A stretch of 64,000 nucleotides of DNA from Microbacterium sp. 1.5R (GTDB taxonomy: Bacteria; Actinomycetota; Actinomycetes; Actinomycetales; Microbacteriaceae). The first letter of the stretch is position 1. Every line of letters starts with the position of its first letter. Under the pieces are notes generated by a model, which saw only the letters and a program-made list of their open reading frames with translations, had not been told where the DNA came from and made no database searches. The position numbers were made by a program, and so were the translations under genes. Below, piece after piece: positions 1-8,653 of the stretch. The stretch is from NCBI RefSeq assembly GCF_007667425.1, contig NZ_VDRC01000002.1, forward strand, positions 707,072 through 771,071, read 5' to 3'.

Positions 1-277
1 CGAAGCCGCCCTGGCCGTTCGACCCGATGTGCACGCGGGCGCCGACCGAGGAGTCGGCGATCGCGACCTTCTGGGTGCGGGCGACGGATTGGAGGGCGGA
101 GTGGAAGCACGCGGCGTAGCCGGCGGCGAACAGCTGTTCGGGGTTGGCCCCGGCGCCGCTGCCTCCCATCGCCTTCGGGATGGCGAGGTCGAGGGCGAGC
201 GCGCCCTCCTGAGTGACGACGCGACCGTCGCGTCCTGCTCCGGTGGCGAGTGCCTCGGCGGTGTAGAGAGCGTCCAT
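1..277 (-). CDS. ohr: Organic hydroperoxide resistance protein Ohr (3' end outside window)
   Basis: Thiol peroxidase of the Ohr/OsmC family that reduces organic hydroperoxides in the cytoplasm. The first 92 residues are present; the gene runs off the left edge. The translation starts MDALYTAEALATGAGRDGR and carries the peroxidatic cysteine at about residue 57 in AACFHSAL, the family hallmark, plus the NPEQLF segment that positions the active site. The start is ATG, preceded by a strong AGGAAAGGAG ribosome site. It lies 59 nt downstream of ohrR on the same strand, so the two probably form an ohrR-ohr operon induced by organic peroxide. A typical Ohr is about 140 residues, so roughly one third is missing. 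Confidence 0.92.
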   Translation of the reverse strand, partial: MDALYTAEALATGAGRDGRVVTQEGALALDLAIPKAMGGSGAGANPEQLFAAGYAACFHSALQSVARTQKVAIADSSVGARVHIGSNGQGGF

Positions 278-336
278 CGTGTGGACTCCTTTCCTGTGGT
301 GCGGTCTGCGGGAGGTGTCAGGGGTCGGCCGCGGCG

Positions 337-795
337 TCAGCGGCGCGGAGCCGCGGCATCCTCGCGGTCGGTCACGCCCTGGAGGAGCGCCGTGAGCTCG
401 CGGAGTTCGGTGATGAGGCGCCGGCGGTGCGCGGGATCGGCCATGCCGGCGAGCTCGGCGACGGTGGCTCGGGCAGGGGCGACCTCGGCGCGCAGCGCTG
501 TCCCTGCGTCGGTGAGGCGCACGAGCACGACGCGCTCGTCATCGACGCCGCGCGCGCGGGTGACGTACCCTGCCTGCTCCAGTCGACGCACCAGTGGCGA
601 CAGCGTGCCGGAGTCCAGCTGCATCGCCTCTCCGAGTGCGCCGATGCTCTGTTCGCCCTCGTTCCAGAGGATCGCGAGCACGAGGTACTGCGGATACGTG
701 AGTCCCCAGGGTGCGAGCAGCGAGCGGTACGCCTGCGTGGTCGCGCGGGCGGCGGAGTACAGCGAGAAGCACACCATCTCATCGGTCACGGCCAT
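337..795 (-). CDS. ohrR: MarR-family organic peroxide sensor OhrR
   Basis: Winged-helix repressor that senses organic hydroperoxides by oxidation of a single cysteine and controls ohr. The protein is 152 aa if started at the ATG. It has one cysteine only (C9, in EMVCFSLY), in the place of the reactive N-terminal cysteine of one-Cys OhrR proteins, followed by the LTYPQYLVL signature and the DNA-binding helix SGTLSPLVRRLEQAGYV. An in-frame GTG lies 30 nt upstream, but the TACGAT hexamer six bases before the ATG fits a leaderless transcript and favours the shorter form. The neighbour is ohr, its usual target. Confidence 0.9.
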   Translation of the reverse strand: MAVTDEMVCFSLYSAARATTQAYRSLLAPWGLTYPQYLVLAILWNEGEQSIGALGEAMQLDSGTLSPLVRRLEQAGYVTRARGVDDERVVLVRLTDAGTALRAEVAPARATVAELAGMADPAHRRRLITELRELTALLQGVTDREDAAAPRR

Positions 796-801
796 GGAAG
801 T

Positions 802-828
802 ATCGTACACAACTAAATTGTGCACAAT
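802..828 (-). promoter_or_regulatory. ohrR leaderless promoter with OhrR-type operator
   Basis: On the minus strand a -10 TACGAT (802-807) lies 6 nt before the ohrR ATG. The perfect palindrome ATTGTGCACAAT (817-828) covers the spacer/-35 region, where a repressor would block polymerase. Known OhrR boxes are AT-rich palindromes of the same kind; binding by OhrR is inferred. Confidence 0.75.
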
Positions 829-868
829 CTATACGCAGGCGCTGATTCCCATCCGATTCAGAGGATGG

Positions 869-2278
869 TCAGCGGCGCAACCGAGCGCGGGTCTTGGTGA
901 CGCTGCTCAGCGTCGCGCGCACCGGGGTGCCGAGGTAGAGACCGAGCGAGGCGCCCGAGGCGAGACCGATGCCGATCACGGCGGCATCGATCAGCGAATT
1001 GCCCGCCCCCATGACGCCTGAGGCCGTGCCGCCGGCGTGCACCATCTCCAACAGCCCCTGGAACACCGCCACACCAGGCACGAGCGGCACGATCGCGGCC
1101 GTCGTCACCGCCACCGACGGCACATGGAGATTGTGGGCGATGAGCACGCCGACGAAGCTCGCCAGCAGAGCCCCCACGGCGCTCGCCGCCGCCGGGTGCA
1201 CGTTCACCGACGTGGCGAGCGTGTACCCGGCGATCGTGATCGCGCTCAGAAGGGCGCTCACGAGGATGATCCGCAGCCCGGCCCCGTTGAAGACCGCCAC
1301 GGCCACGGCGATGATGATCGCCCCGGCGAACACCGCGATCAGCGGGCCGAACGGTGCGGGGTCGTCCGGCAGGTCCATGGTGAACCCGAGCAGGCTGCCC
1401 AGCTCGAGACCGACGAGGATGCCGATCACCACGCCGAGCGTCTGCATCGTCAGATCGAGGATGCGCCCGCCGGCTGTCAGTGCGAAGCCGTCGATCGCGT
1501 CCTGCGCCGCCCCCACCACCGTGAGCCCGGCCAGCATCAGCACGATGCCGGACGCGACGATGATCGAGGGGCGGATGCCGACGAACGGCCCGATGCCCGC
1601 CGCGCCCAGGGCCGACACGATCACCGCCACGACGGTGGTGACGAAGCCTCCGGCGATCTGACTGAAGAACAGCGGCACCCGGATGCGGGCGAGCGCCGCC
1701 TGGGTGATCGCGGCGCACAGCGCTGCGACGAACGTCAGCCCCACGATGAGCGGGGAGGCGCCGAGAAGGATGCTGACGCCCACCGCGAGCAGAGCGCGCG
1801 CGACGATGACGACGGGCTGCTGATAGCGGAACGGCAGCCGTCTGATGGCGCGGAACGTCGACCTGGCCGATTCGAGGTCGAGACCGTCGTCGATGTCGGC
1901 GACGAGCGCCTGCACGCGCTGGAGTTTGGAATGGTCGGGTGCGGCCACCCGCACCACGCGCACCAGGGTCTCGGGCCAGACCTCGCCGCTCAGGTGGAAC
2001 GACACCGTGATCGAGTTGTAGGTCACGTCGACCTGCACCCCGCGCAACCCGTAGGCCTCGCACACGCGGATGATCGCCAGCGTGACCTCGTGCGCCGACG
2101 CCCCGACGGCGAACATGGACTCCCCGATCCGGGTCGCGAGGTCGAGGACGCGCGGCACCGTGCGTTCGTCGATCACGGGCAGCGCCTCGGTGTAGGCCAC
2201 GGCCGACGGATCGGTGTGCAGGATCCGTCGCATCGAGGAGAGCAGCCGTCGGCGCGGGTTCGAGGACATGCTCTCCAT
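869..2278 (-). CDS. ThrE-type threonine/serine exporter family membrane protein
   Basis: Predicted inner-membrane exporter of the ThrE family (469 aa). It has a cytosolic N-terminal domain of about 165 residues with the family motif ESMFAVGASAHEV near residues 53-65 and NSITVSFHLSG further on, followed by about ten hydrophobic segments to the C-terminus. Corynebacterium ThrE exports threonine and serine; that substrate is carried over from the family and not shown here. Two in-frame ATGs (2278 and 2269) are possible and neither has a good ribosome site. The gene starts 47 nt after the zwf-type gene on the same strand, so co-transcription is likely; a small GC hairpin (2300-2317) sits between them. 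Confidence 0.82.
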   Translation of the reverse strand: MESMSSNPRRRLLSSMRRILHTDPSAVAYTEALPVIDERTVPRVLDLATRIGESMFAVGASAHEVTLAIIRVCEAYGLRGVQVDVTYNSITVSFHLSGEVWPETLVRVVRVAAPDHSKLQRVQALVADIDDGLDLESARSTFRAIRRLPFRYQQPVVIVARALLAVGVSILLGASPLIVGLTFVAALCAAITQAALARIRVPLFFSQIAGGFVTTVVAVIVSALGAAGIGPFVGIRPSIIVASGIVLMLAGLTVVGAAQDAIDGFALTAGGRILDLTMQTLGVVIGILVGLELGSLLGFTMDLPDDPAPFGPLIAVFAGAIIIAVAVAVFNGAGLRIILVSALLSAITIAGYTLATSVNVHPAAASAVGALLASFVGVLIAHNLHVPSVAVTTAAIVPLVPGVAVFQGLLEMVHAGGTASGVMGAGNSLIDAAVIGIGLASGASLGLYLGTPVRATLSSVTKTRARLRR

Positions 2279-2325
2279 TCTCGCCGTTGCCGCCCGAGAG
2301 CCCGCGCCGACGCGGGCGCGTCGCA

Positions 2326-3771
2326 TCAGGCGGGCGTGTCGCCGTCGGATGACGTCTCGGTCGCCGCCTCGGCCCCGGCGGCTGCGGTGGTGTCGCGCGG
2401 CGCGAACCCCGCGGCACTCGGCCACCCGTCGGGCCCGTCCGTGCCCGCCGCGTACTCCTGCAGAGGCACCGCGCCCGCCGCCCAGGCATCGCGGATCGGC
2501 TGCAGGATGCGCCAGCACTCCTCGGCCTCGTCGTCGCGCACCGACAGAGTGACGTCGCCGTCGAGCAGCTCGTCGAGGACCTCCTCGTACGACCGCTGCT
2601 GGCCCTGGCCGAGCTCGGCGACGAGATCCTCCTCGCGGAGGTCGAACGGCTCGTCGCCGCTCGTCACGTGCACGCCCAGGGTCATCCGGTCGGGCCCCAG
2701 CGCGAAGGTGAGTCGGCCGCCGTCGCGCGGTGCGTTGCGGAGCCCCTCCGGCAGATGCCGCACCGGACGGAAGGTCACCACCACCTCCGAGCGCTTCGCC
2801 GGGAGCGCCTTGCCGGAGCGCAGCACGAACGGCACCCCGGCCCAGCGCTCGTTCGCCACCTCGAAGACCACCTCGGCGAGGGTCTCGGTGCCCAGCGACG
2901 GGTCGACGCCCTCCTCGTCGGCGTACGAGGGGATGTCGCGGTCGCCCACCCGCCCCGCGGTGTATCGCGCACGGAACGAGGCCTTCTCGGGGTCGTTGCG
3001 CCACACGTGCGTCGCACGCAGCGCTGCGGCCTTCGCGTCGCGCAGGTCGCGCTCGCCCAGGGTCGCGGGGGGCTCCATGGCCATGAGTCCGAGCACCTGC
3101 AGCAGGTGGCTCTGGATCATGTCGATCATGGCGCCGGCGTGGTCGTAATAGCGTGCGCGGTTCTCGAGCGCGAGGCTCTCGTCGAAGCGGATCAGCACCG
3201 AATCGATGTGCTCGGCCGACCACACCGGATCCCACATGCGGTTGGCGAGTCGCAGACCGAGCAGGTTCAGCAGCATCGAGCGCCCGAGGAAGTGGTCGAC
3301 GCGGAAGATGCGGTTCTCGGGCACCAGCGCCACGAGTGCCTCGTTGAGCGACCTGGCGCTCGCCGCGTCGTCGCCGAAGGGCTTCTCCATCGCCAGCACC
3401 ACGCCGTCGGGCAGCTTCGCGCCCTGCAGCGCCTCGATGGCCTTGCGCGTCACGGCGGGGGGCAGCGCGAAGTACAGCACGGTGCGGGGTGAGAGGGTCT
3501 TCACGAGCGCGCCGATGTCGTGCGGGTCGGTCACGTCCAGCGCGGTGTAGTCGCCGACGGTCACGGTGCCGTCCTCGACCGGCGCGCCGACGGCATCCTG
3601 CACCGTCTTCTGCCAGCGCGCGGCGTCCCAGTCCTCGACGCCCGCCCCGCGGACGGTCACGGTGCGACCGGGCTCCCGGGTGAGGAGGGATCCGAGCGAG
3701 GGCAGCAGCAGGCGCGAGGTGAGATCACCCGAGGCGCCGAGGATGAGGAGGGTGCATGGCGAACCGGTCAT
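2326..3771 (-). CDS. zwf: Glucose-6-phosphate dehydrogenase (divergent copy)
   Basis: Predicted NADP-dependent oxidation of glucose 6-phosphate, first step of the oxidative pentose phosphate pathway. The 481-aa protein opens with the dinucleotide-binding motif LLILGASGDLTSRLLLPSL, has the substrate-site block FRVDHFLGRSMLLNLLGLR, and later AGAMIDMIQSHLLQVLGLMA as in the family. The normally invariant lysine of the RIDHYLGK motif is arginine here (HFLGR), and the protein is somewhat short and ends in an Ala/Thr-rich tail. The ATG at 3771 is chosen because a TACTCT hexamer lies 7 nt upstream; an in-frame ATG six codons earlier is possible. It is divergent from the GH15 gene. Function is likely but the altered residue leaves room for doubt. 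Confidence 0.8.
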   Translation of the reverse strand: MTGSPCTLLILGASGDLTSRLLLPSLGSLLTREPGRTVTVRGAGVEDWDAARWQKTVQDAVGAPVEDGTVTVGDYTALDVTDPHDIGALVKTLSPRTVLYFALPPAVTRKAIEALQGAKLPDGVVLAMEKPFGDDAASARSLNEALVALVPENRIFRVDHFLGRSMLLNLLGLRLANRMWDPVWSAEHIDSVLIRFDESLALENRARYYDHAGAMIDMIQSHLLQVLGLMAMEPPATLGERDLRDAKAAALRATHVWRNDPEKASFRARYTAGRVGDRDIPSYADEEGVDPSLGTETLAEVVFEVANERWAGVPFVLRSGKALPAKRSEVVVTFRPVRHLPEGLRNAPRDGGRLTFALGPDRMTLGVHVTSGDEPFDLREEDLVAELGQGQQRSYEEVLDELLDGDVTLSVRDDEAEECWRILQPIRDAWAAGAVPLQEYAAGTDGPDGWPSAAGFAPRDTTAAAGAEAATETSSDGDTPA

Positions 3772-3778
3772 GCCGACG

Positions 3779-3784
3779 AGAGTA
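3779..3784 (-). promoter_or_regulatory. zwf leaderless -10
   Basis: TACTCT on the minus strand, 7 nt before the ATG at 3771. The spacing predicts transcription starting at or next to the start codon. Confidence 0.55.
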
Positions 3785-3850
3785 TGCATCGGCTGTGTCC
3801 CTGCGCCACCCCGTGGCCTCCCGGCCTGGAATCGTGACACACTACGGTCC

Positions 3851-5650
3851 GTGCCGGAACGGATCGAGGACTACGCCCTTCTCAGCAGCTGTCGGACGAC
3901 CGCCCTCGTGTCCCGAGGGGGGAGCATCGACTGGCTCTGCCTGCCGCGACTCGACTCGCCGTCGGTGTTCGCCGCTCTGCTCGGCGATGAGAGCCACGGT
4001 CGCTGGGAGCTGCGGCCGACGGAGGCGGATGCCGTGAGCAGTCGGCACTACGACGGCGACACCTTCGTGCTCGTGACGCGGTGGCGGCACGGCGATGCGA
4101 TCGCCGAGGTGCACGACTTCATGCCCGTGGGTCCCGATCCCGAGTCCGCGATCCTGCGCACCGATCTCGTGCGTCGCGTGGTCGGCGTCGCGGGGGAGAT
4201 GTCGTTCACCCAGCATCTGACCCTTCGGTTCGACTATGCACGGGCCATGCCGTGGCTGCGTCAACTGGGCACCGCCGATGCGCCCTGCCTCGTCGCGATG
4301 GCCGGCCCCGACGCGGTCGCGGTGCGCGGAGCGTCGCTCGCATCGGTCGACCACGAGCACCGCGGCGAGGTCGTCGTCCGCGCCGGGGAGGTCCGCGATC
4401 TGCAGCTCACCTGGTTCCCGTCCTATCTCGACGTGCCGGAGCCGCTCGATGTCGGGCAGGCGCATGTCGAGACGGTGGCATGGTGGCGGGACTGGGCGAC
4501 GCAGATCTCGCACGAGGGACCGCATCGCGATGAGGTGGTCCGTTCGCTGCTCATCCTGCGCGCGCTGTCGAACCATGAGACGGGAGGCATCGCGGCCGCG
4601 GCCACGATGGGGCTCCCGGAGGAGATCGGCGGCGAACGCAACTGGGACTACCGCTACGTGTGGCTCCGCGATGCGGCGCTGACGCTCGAGGCCCTCGTCG
4701 GTCACGGGTTCCTGCACCTCGCCGACGCGTGGCGCACGTGGCTGCTGCGCGCCGTCGCCGGTGACCCGGGTGATCTGCAGATCATGTACGGGCCGGCGGG
4801 TGAACGCGACATCGCCGAGCGTGAGCTCGGCCACCTGCCCGGTTTCGAGGGGTCGCGCCCCGTGCGCCTCGGCAACGGCGCCTCCACCCAGTACCAGGCG
4901 GATGTCGTGGGCGAGGTGATCGTGACGCTGTCTGCGGCGCGCGCAGCCGGCGTCGCCGAGTCGGCGTTCTCGTGGGCGCTCGAGCGGCAGCTGCTGCGCT
5001 TCGCCTCGGAGCAGATCGAGCGGCGAGACCAGGGGCTCTGGGAGATCAGGGGAGAACCGCGCTTCTTCACACACTCGCGCGTCATGATCTGGGCGGCGTT
5101 CGACCGGGCGGTCCGTGCCGTCGAGGAGGACGGACTAGACGGGCCTGCCGACCGATGGCGCGAGCTCCGCGACCGCCTGCGAGACGAGATCGACGCCCGT
5201 GGTGTCGTCGACGGCCACTTCGTGCAGCACTACGACACCGACGAAGTCGACGCGTCGCTGCTTCTGCTCCCGCAGGTCGGCTTCTGCACCCCCGATGACG
5301 CTCGCATGCTCGCGACGGTGGGGCGCATCGAGCAGACGCTGATGCACGGCGGGCTCGTCCATCGCTACCGCACCACGACGGGGGTCGACGGTCTGGCCGG
5401 CACCGAGGGCGCGTTCCTCGCGTGCTCGTTCTGGCTGGTCGAGCAGTACGCGTGCACAGAGCGCACGGACGAGGCTGAGGCGCTCATGGAGCGCCTGTGC
5501 GGGCTCGCGAACGATGTCGGGATGCTGTCCGAGGAGTACGACGTCGCCGCCGGCAGACAGCTCGGCAACACTCCGCAGGCCTTCTCGCACCTCGCGCTCG
5601 TGCGGGCCGCCGACGCCCTCGCCCGCCGCGCCCACCGTCCGCGCGGCTGA
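3851..5650 (+). CDS. Glycoside hydrolase family 15 protein (glucoamylase/trehalase-like)
   Basis: Predicted cytosolic alpha-glucosidase of GH15 (599 aa, no signal peptide). It starts with the usual N-terminal beta-sandwich sequence IEDYALLSSCRTTALVSRGG and SIDWLCLPRLDSPSVFAALLG. The (alpha/alpha)6 domain follows, with ERNWDYRYVWLRDAALT, the general-acid region GLWEIRG (Glu398) and the second carboxylate region GTEGAFLACSFW (Glu519). Proteins of this architecture in actinobacteria include trehalases; the substrate cannot be read from sequence. The GTG start has a CACACT hexamer 7 nt upstream, a weak -10. It is divergent from zwf, which suggests a link to glucose or trehalose use. Confidence 0.87.
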   Translation: MPERIEDYALLSSCRTTALVSRGGSIDWLCLPRLDSPSVFAALLGDESHGRWELRPTEADAVSSRHYDGDTFVLVTRWRHGDAIAEVHDFMPVGPDPESAILRTDLVRRVVGVAGEMSFTQHLTLRFDYARAMPWLRQLGTADAPCLVAMAGPDAVAVRGASLASVDHEHRGEVVVRAGEVRDLQLTWFPSYLDVPEPLDVGQAHVETVAWWRDWATQISHEGPHRDEVVRSLLILRALSNHETGGIAAAATMGLPEEIGGERNWDYRYVWLRDAALTLEALVGHGFLHLADAWRTWLLRAVAGDPGDLQIMYGPAGERDIAERELGHLPGFEGSRPVRLGNGASTQYQADVVGEVIVTLSAARAAGVAESAFSWALERQLLRFASEQIERRDQGLWEIRGEPRFFTHSRVMIWAAFDRAVRAVEEDGLDGPADRWRELRDRLRDEIDARGVVDGHFVQHYDTDEVDASLLLLPQVGFCTPDDARMLATVGRIEQTLMHGGLVHRYRTTTGVDGLAGTEGAFLACSFWLVEQYACTERTDEAEALMERLCGLANDVGMLSEEYDVAAGRQLGNTPQAFSHLALVRAADALARRAHRPRG

Positions 5651-5676
5651 CCGGGCGCGCGTTCCCGGCGACGCGA

Positions 5677-5708
5677 AGGCGGACCCCCGCAGGTGCGAGG
5701 GTCCGCCT
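5677..5708. terminator. Bidirectional hairpin between convergent genes
   Basis: Perfect 10-bp stem AGGCGGACCC/GGGTCCGCCT with a 12-nt loop, between the GH15 gene and the convergent secreted-protein gene. There is no U-run, as is common in high-GC actinobacteria. Confidence 0.7.
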
Positions 5709-5722
5709 CTCGGCCGGGAGGG

Positions 5723-6577
5723 TCAGCCGATCGGTGTGGGGTTCACGGGGTTCGGAGGGACGGGCAACGAGCCGTTGATGCGGTTCTGCGCCTGGCACTG
5801 GCTCGTGCAGTTCGTCGCTCCGGCGGAGAGCTCGATCGCGTCCTCGCCGAGGACGCCGCCCATGCGGCCTCCGGACTGCACGACCCACTTCGTCACGGTG
5901 CCCGACTGGAAGGTCTTGGTGGCGACCTGCGGGCTGTCCTTGCCGAGCAGCATCTGGTGGGCGTTCGCGCCGGAGGCCACGGCATCCTTCCCGTCGCCGA
6001 AGTTGATCTTGCCGGTGTACGAGTTCACGAAGTAGAAGAGGCCGGTGCCCAGCGTGTGGACGATCTCGACCGGCGCCGCGAACTCGGGCTCCATCTGGAA
6101 GATCCCACCCTGAGCCCCGTCCTTGGCCTGCACCTTCAGCTTGCCGGCGGAGGTGCTGAAGATCGCGACCACCGAGTCGTCCTTGACCTCGAGCTTCGAC
6201 AGGCGCACCCCCGAGAGCTGGGCGGGGGTGAGGGTCGGAACCTTCGAGGCGAAGACGACGGTCGGCGTCGTGACCATGCGCTGCGAGTCCGAGGCACCCG
6301 TGAGCGTGTAGTCGTACACCCCGAGCGTCGCGGGGTCGATCGTGAAGCGGTTGTGTCGACCGGCGACCGACACCGGTCCGCTGACGGCGAGGTTCTGGAG
6401 CTTGATGTCCCTGCCTGCGGCGGGGTTGTAGGTGGTGCCGTTGACGGTGACCGCGTAGTCGCCGCCGGTCGCCGAGGTCTTCGCCTGGGCGGGTGCGGCG
6501 GTGAGCAGGAGAGCGGATGCTGCGACGAGTGCGGTGGCGAGCACCGCGGCGCGGCGCCTCACGGGGATGTGATGCAT
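5723..6577 (-). CDS. Secreted protein of unknown function
   Basis: I do not recognise the family. The 284-aa product has a clear Sec signal peptide: a basic start (HHIPVRRR), a hydrophobic core, and an Ala-X-Ala site (APAQA) near residue 32. The mature part is beta-rich in character, without transmembrane segments, and has only two cysteines near the C-terminus (CTSQC), followed by a Pro/Asn tail. The start ATG is preceded by AGAGGTAA. It is divergent from an operon of another secreted protein plus a two-component system, and the intervening 222 bp holds a paired inverted repeat, so it is a plausible target of that system. That link is inference. Confidence 0.75.
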   Translation of the reverse strand: MHHIPVRRRAAVLATALVAASALLLTAAPAQAKTSATGGDYAVTVNGTTYNPAAGRDIKLQNLAVSGPVSVAGRHNRFTIDPATLGVYDYTLTGASDSQRMVTTPTVVFASKVPTLTPAQLSGVRLSKLEVKDDSVVAIFSTSAGKLKVQAKDGAQGGIFQMEPEFAAPVEIVHTLGTGLFYFVNSYTGKINFGDGKDAVASGANAHQMLLGKDSPQVATKTFQSGTVTKWVVQSGGRMGGVLGEDAIELSAGATNCTSQCQAQNRINGSLPVPPNPVNPTPIG

Positions 6578-6642
6578 CGGGGTTACCTCTTTCGGTGGGA
6601 ATCGATGCGTCCACGATCCGGCCAAGACCGGAGCACCGGCAA

Positions 6643-6699
6643 TCGGACCATGGTCGTAGTACCCGTGCCCGACGGAGAGGTACTACGACCAAGGTCCGA
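6643..6699. promoter_or_regulatory. Paired inverted-repeat operator candidate
   Basis: Two 21-nt arms, 6643-6663 and 6679-6699, are inverted copies of each other with one mismatch (20/21), separated by 15 nt. Each arm contains its own short palindrome, GACC-AT-GGTC and GACC-AA-GGTC. This looks like two dimer sites facing each other between two divergent genes. The response regulator encoded at 8650-9258 is the obvious candidate binder, by location only. Confidence 0.6.
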
Positions 6700-6799
6700 T
6701 GGTGCGCCTCGGCGGAGCAGGCGAGTCTGGAGCGAACCTGCCGGACCCGCGTGCTTCTCCGAGTGCCGGACGCAGGACACAATGGATGCGAGGTCGACC

Positions 6800-7249
6800 A
6801 TGATGAAGAAGCGGATTCTCTGGAGCGCGGGTGCGCTCCTCCTCGTCGCGATGCCCGCGGTGATCGGTCTGTGGGGCAACGCGTCGTTCGCGCAGTCGGT
6901 GCCGGTGCGCGTGCCGACGTCCGGTCAGGTCTCGTCGCCCGCGCCGACCGTCGCTCCGGGCCCGACCGCGACCCCCTCGTCGTCGCCGGGCGTCGACGAT
7001 CACGGCGGCGACGTGCCCCGCGACGAGCGCACCGAACCCGGTGACGATCGCGACGTGCAGGGCGGCACCGTCCCCGCACCTGCTCCGACGGCGGACGATC
7101 GCGGCGGCGACGTGCCGCGCGACGAGCGCACCGAACCAGGTGACGACCGAGGCGGGAGCGGTGGCGACGACCACGGCGGAGACGACGACAGCGACGACCA
7201 CGGCGGACACGGTGGCGACGACCACGGCGGACACGGCGGGGACGACTGA
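6800..7249 (+). CDS. Exported acidic Asp/Gly/His-rich repeat protein
   Basis: Unrecognised 149-aa protein. It has a signal peptide or N-terminal anchor (MMKKR, then a hydrophobic stretch to about residue 33 ending ASFAQS). A Pro/Ser/Thr linker follows, then a low-complexity acidic region. Two near-identical units of about 19 residues (GGDVPRDERTEPGDDR core) are spaced 33 residues apart, followed by repeated DDHGG units. The charge and His/Asp content suggest cation binding or a disordered extracytoplasmic segment; neither is shown. Its stop codon abuts the GTG of the histidine kinase gene, so the two are probably translated together. ATG at 6800 has AGG upstream; an earlier in-frame ATG (6782) exists. 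Confidence 0.7.
   Translation: MMKKRILWSAGALLLVAMPAVIGLWGNASFAQSVPVRVPTSGQVSSPAPTVAPGPTATPSSSPGVDDHGGDVPRDERTEPGDDRDVQGGTVPAPAPTADDRGGDVPRDERTEPGDDRGGSGGDDHGGDDDSDDHGGHGGDDHGGHGGDD
6995..7149 (+). repeat. Two-copy direct repeat within the acidic protein gene
   Basis: Two copies of about 56 bp (6995-7050 and 7094-7149) lie exactly 99 bp apart and differ at only a few positions. They encode the GGDVPRDERTEPGDDR units. Confidence 0.85.
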
Positions 7250-8653
7250 GTGACGAGCGTCCCGAACGACGACGCGCCGGTGCCGTGGAAGACCCTGGTG
7301 ACCGCGCCGACGAGCGCGGTCGCTCCCCGGCCACGGGCGACCACCCGCGCGATCGTCGTGCGGTTGGCCGTCGGCCTCGCGGCGGTGCTCGTCGTCGTCG
7401 GGCTGCTCGCGGCGTGGGCGGCGCAGTGGCTCGCCGAGCGGGAGGCGGTGAACGACGCCGCGACCGTGACCGACGTCCTCGCGGATGCCGTCATCCAGCC
7501 GCATCTCACTGACGCGTTCGCGGACGGCGACCCGGCGTCGGTCGAGGAGTTCGACGCTGTCGTGCGCGCACAGGTGCTCGGCGACGACGTGGTGAGGGTC
7601 AAGATCTGGGAACCCGACGGCACCGTGCTGTACGCCGACGAGGCGCAGTTGATCGGACGCACGTTCGAGCTCGACGAGGCGCAGCGGGAGGCGTTGGAGA
7701 ACCCGTCGACGCGCGCGTCCGTCTCCGACCTCGATGAGGAGGAGAACGTCTTCGAATCGGGCTCCCGCCTGCTCGAGGTGTATCGCCCGGTGTGGGCACC
7801 CGACGGACGTCAGCTGCTGTTCGAGGTGTACCTGCCGTACGAGCCGGTCGCGACGCGCTCGGCCGATCTCTGGCGCGGCTTCGCCGGCGTCACGACGAGC
7901 AGTCTTCTCCTGCTCATCGTGCTCACCGCGCCGATCGTCTGGGGCCTGCTACGCCGCCTGAATGCCGAGGAATCGCGGCGCGCCGATCTGCTCCAGCACG
8001 CGGTCGACGCGTCGGATGCCGAGCGTCGCCGGGTCGCCGGAACCCTCCACGACGGGCCGGTGCAGGAACTCGTCGCCACGAGCTTCGCCGCCGAGAGCGC
8101 GGCGGACGCCTCCGTCCGCTCCGGCGACGACGCGGCCGCCGACCGCTTGCGCTCCGTCGCGGCGGCCGTCCGTGGCAACGTGCGTGTGCTGCGGTCGCTG
8201 CTGATGGACATCTATCCGCCCGGACTCGCGGCCGCCGGCCTGTCCCACGCCCTGCACGACCTCGCCGCGACCGCACGCAGTCGCTCCGCCGATGTCGAGC
8301 TGGACCTGCCGTCACCCCCGCCCGAGCTGTCGGCGGGGGACGAGCAGCTGATCTATCGGGTCGCCCAGGAGACTCTGCGCAACGCGGTGACCCACGCGGT
8401 GCCGTGCCGCGTCGTCATCCGGCTCCACGTCGAGGGCGACGAGGCGATCCTCGATGTCGTCGACGATGGAGCCGGGTTCGACCCGTCGATCCTCGACCGG
8501 CCACCACGGGGCGGGCACCTGGGCACCACTGTGCTCCGAGACCTCGCGCGGCAGGGTCGCGCCGAGCTGTCGGTGGCCACGTCGCCCGGACGGGGCACGC
8601 GATGGCGTCTGCGCCTGCCGATGCTGTCCGCAAGGATGGAGGATCCCTCATGA
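7250..8653 (+). CDS. Sensor histidine kinase (HisKA_3 / NarL-type partner)
   Basis: Membrane sensor kinase of 467 aa. It has TM1 at about residues 38-60, an extracytoplasmic sensor loop of about 150 residues, TM2 at about 211-235, and a dimerisation/phosphoacceptor helix with ERRRVAGTLHDGPVQEL (His268). The ATP-binding domain follows, with the N-box ETLRNAVTHA (Asn379), DDGAGFDPS and GTTVLRDLARQGRAELSV. This is the HisKA_3 type that pairs with NarL/LuxR-like regulators. It starts with GTG immediately after the stop of the acidic repeat protein and overlaps the response regulator by 4 nt (ATGA), which indicates one operon. The signal is unknown. Confidence 0.93.
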   Translation: MTSVPNDDAPVPWKTLVTAPTSAVAPRPRATTRAIVVRLAVGLAAVLVVVGLLAAWAAQWLAEREAVNDAATVTDVLADAVIQPHLTDAFADGDPASVEEFDAVVRAQVLGDDVVRVKIWEPDGTVLYADEAQLIGRTFELDEAQREALENPSTRASVSDLDEEENVFESGSRLLEVYRPVWAPDGRQLLFEVYLPYEPVATRSADLWRGFAGVTTSSLLLLIVLTAPIVWGLLRRLNAEESRRADLLQHAVDASDAERRRVAGTLHDGPVQELVATSFAAESAADASVRSGDDAAADRLRSVAAAVRGNVRVLRSLLMDIYPPGLAAAGLSHALHDLAATARSRSADVELDLPSPPPELSAGDEQLIYRVAQETLRNAVTHAVPCRVVIRLHVEGDEAILDVVDDGAGFDPSILDRPPRGGHLGTTVLRDLARQGRAELSVATSPGRGTRWRLRLPMLSARMEDPS

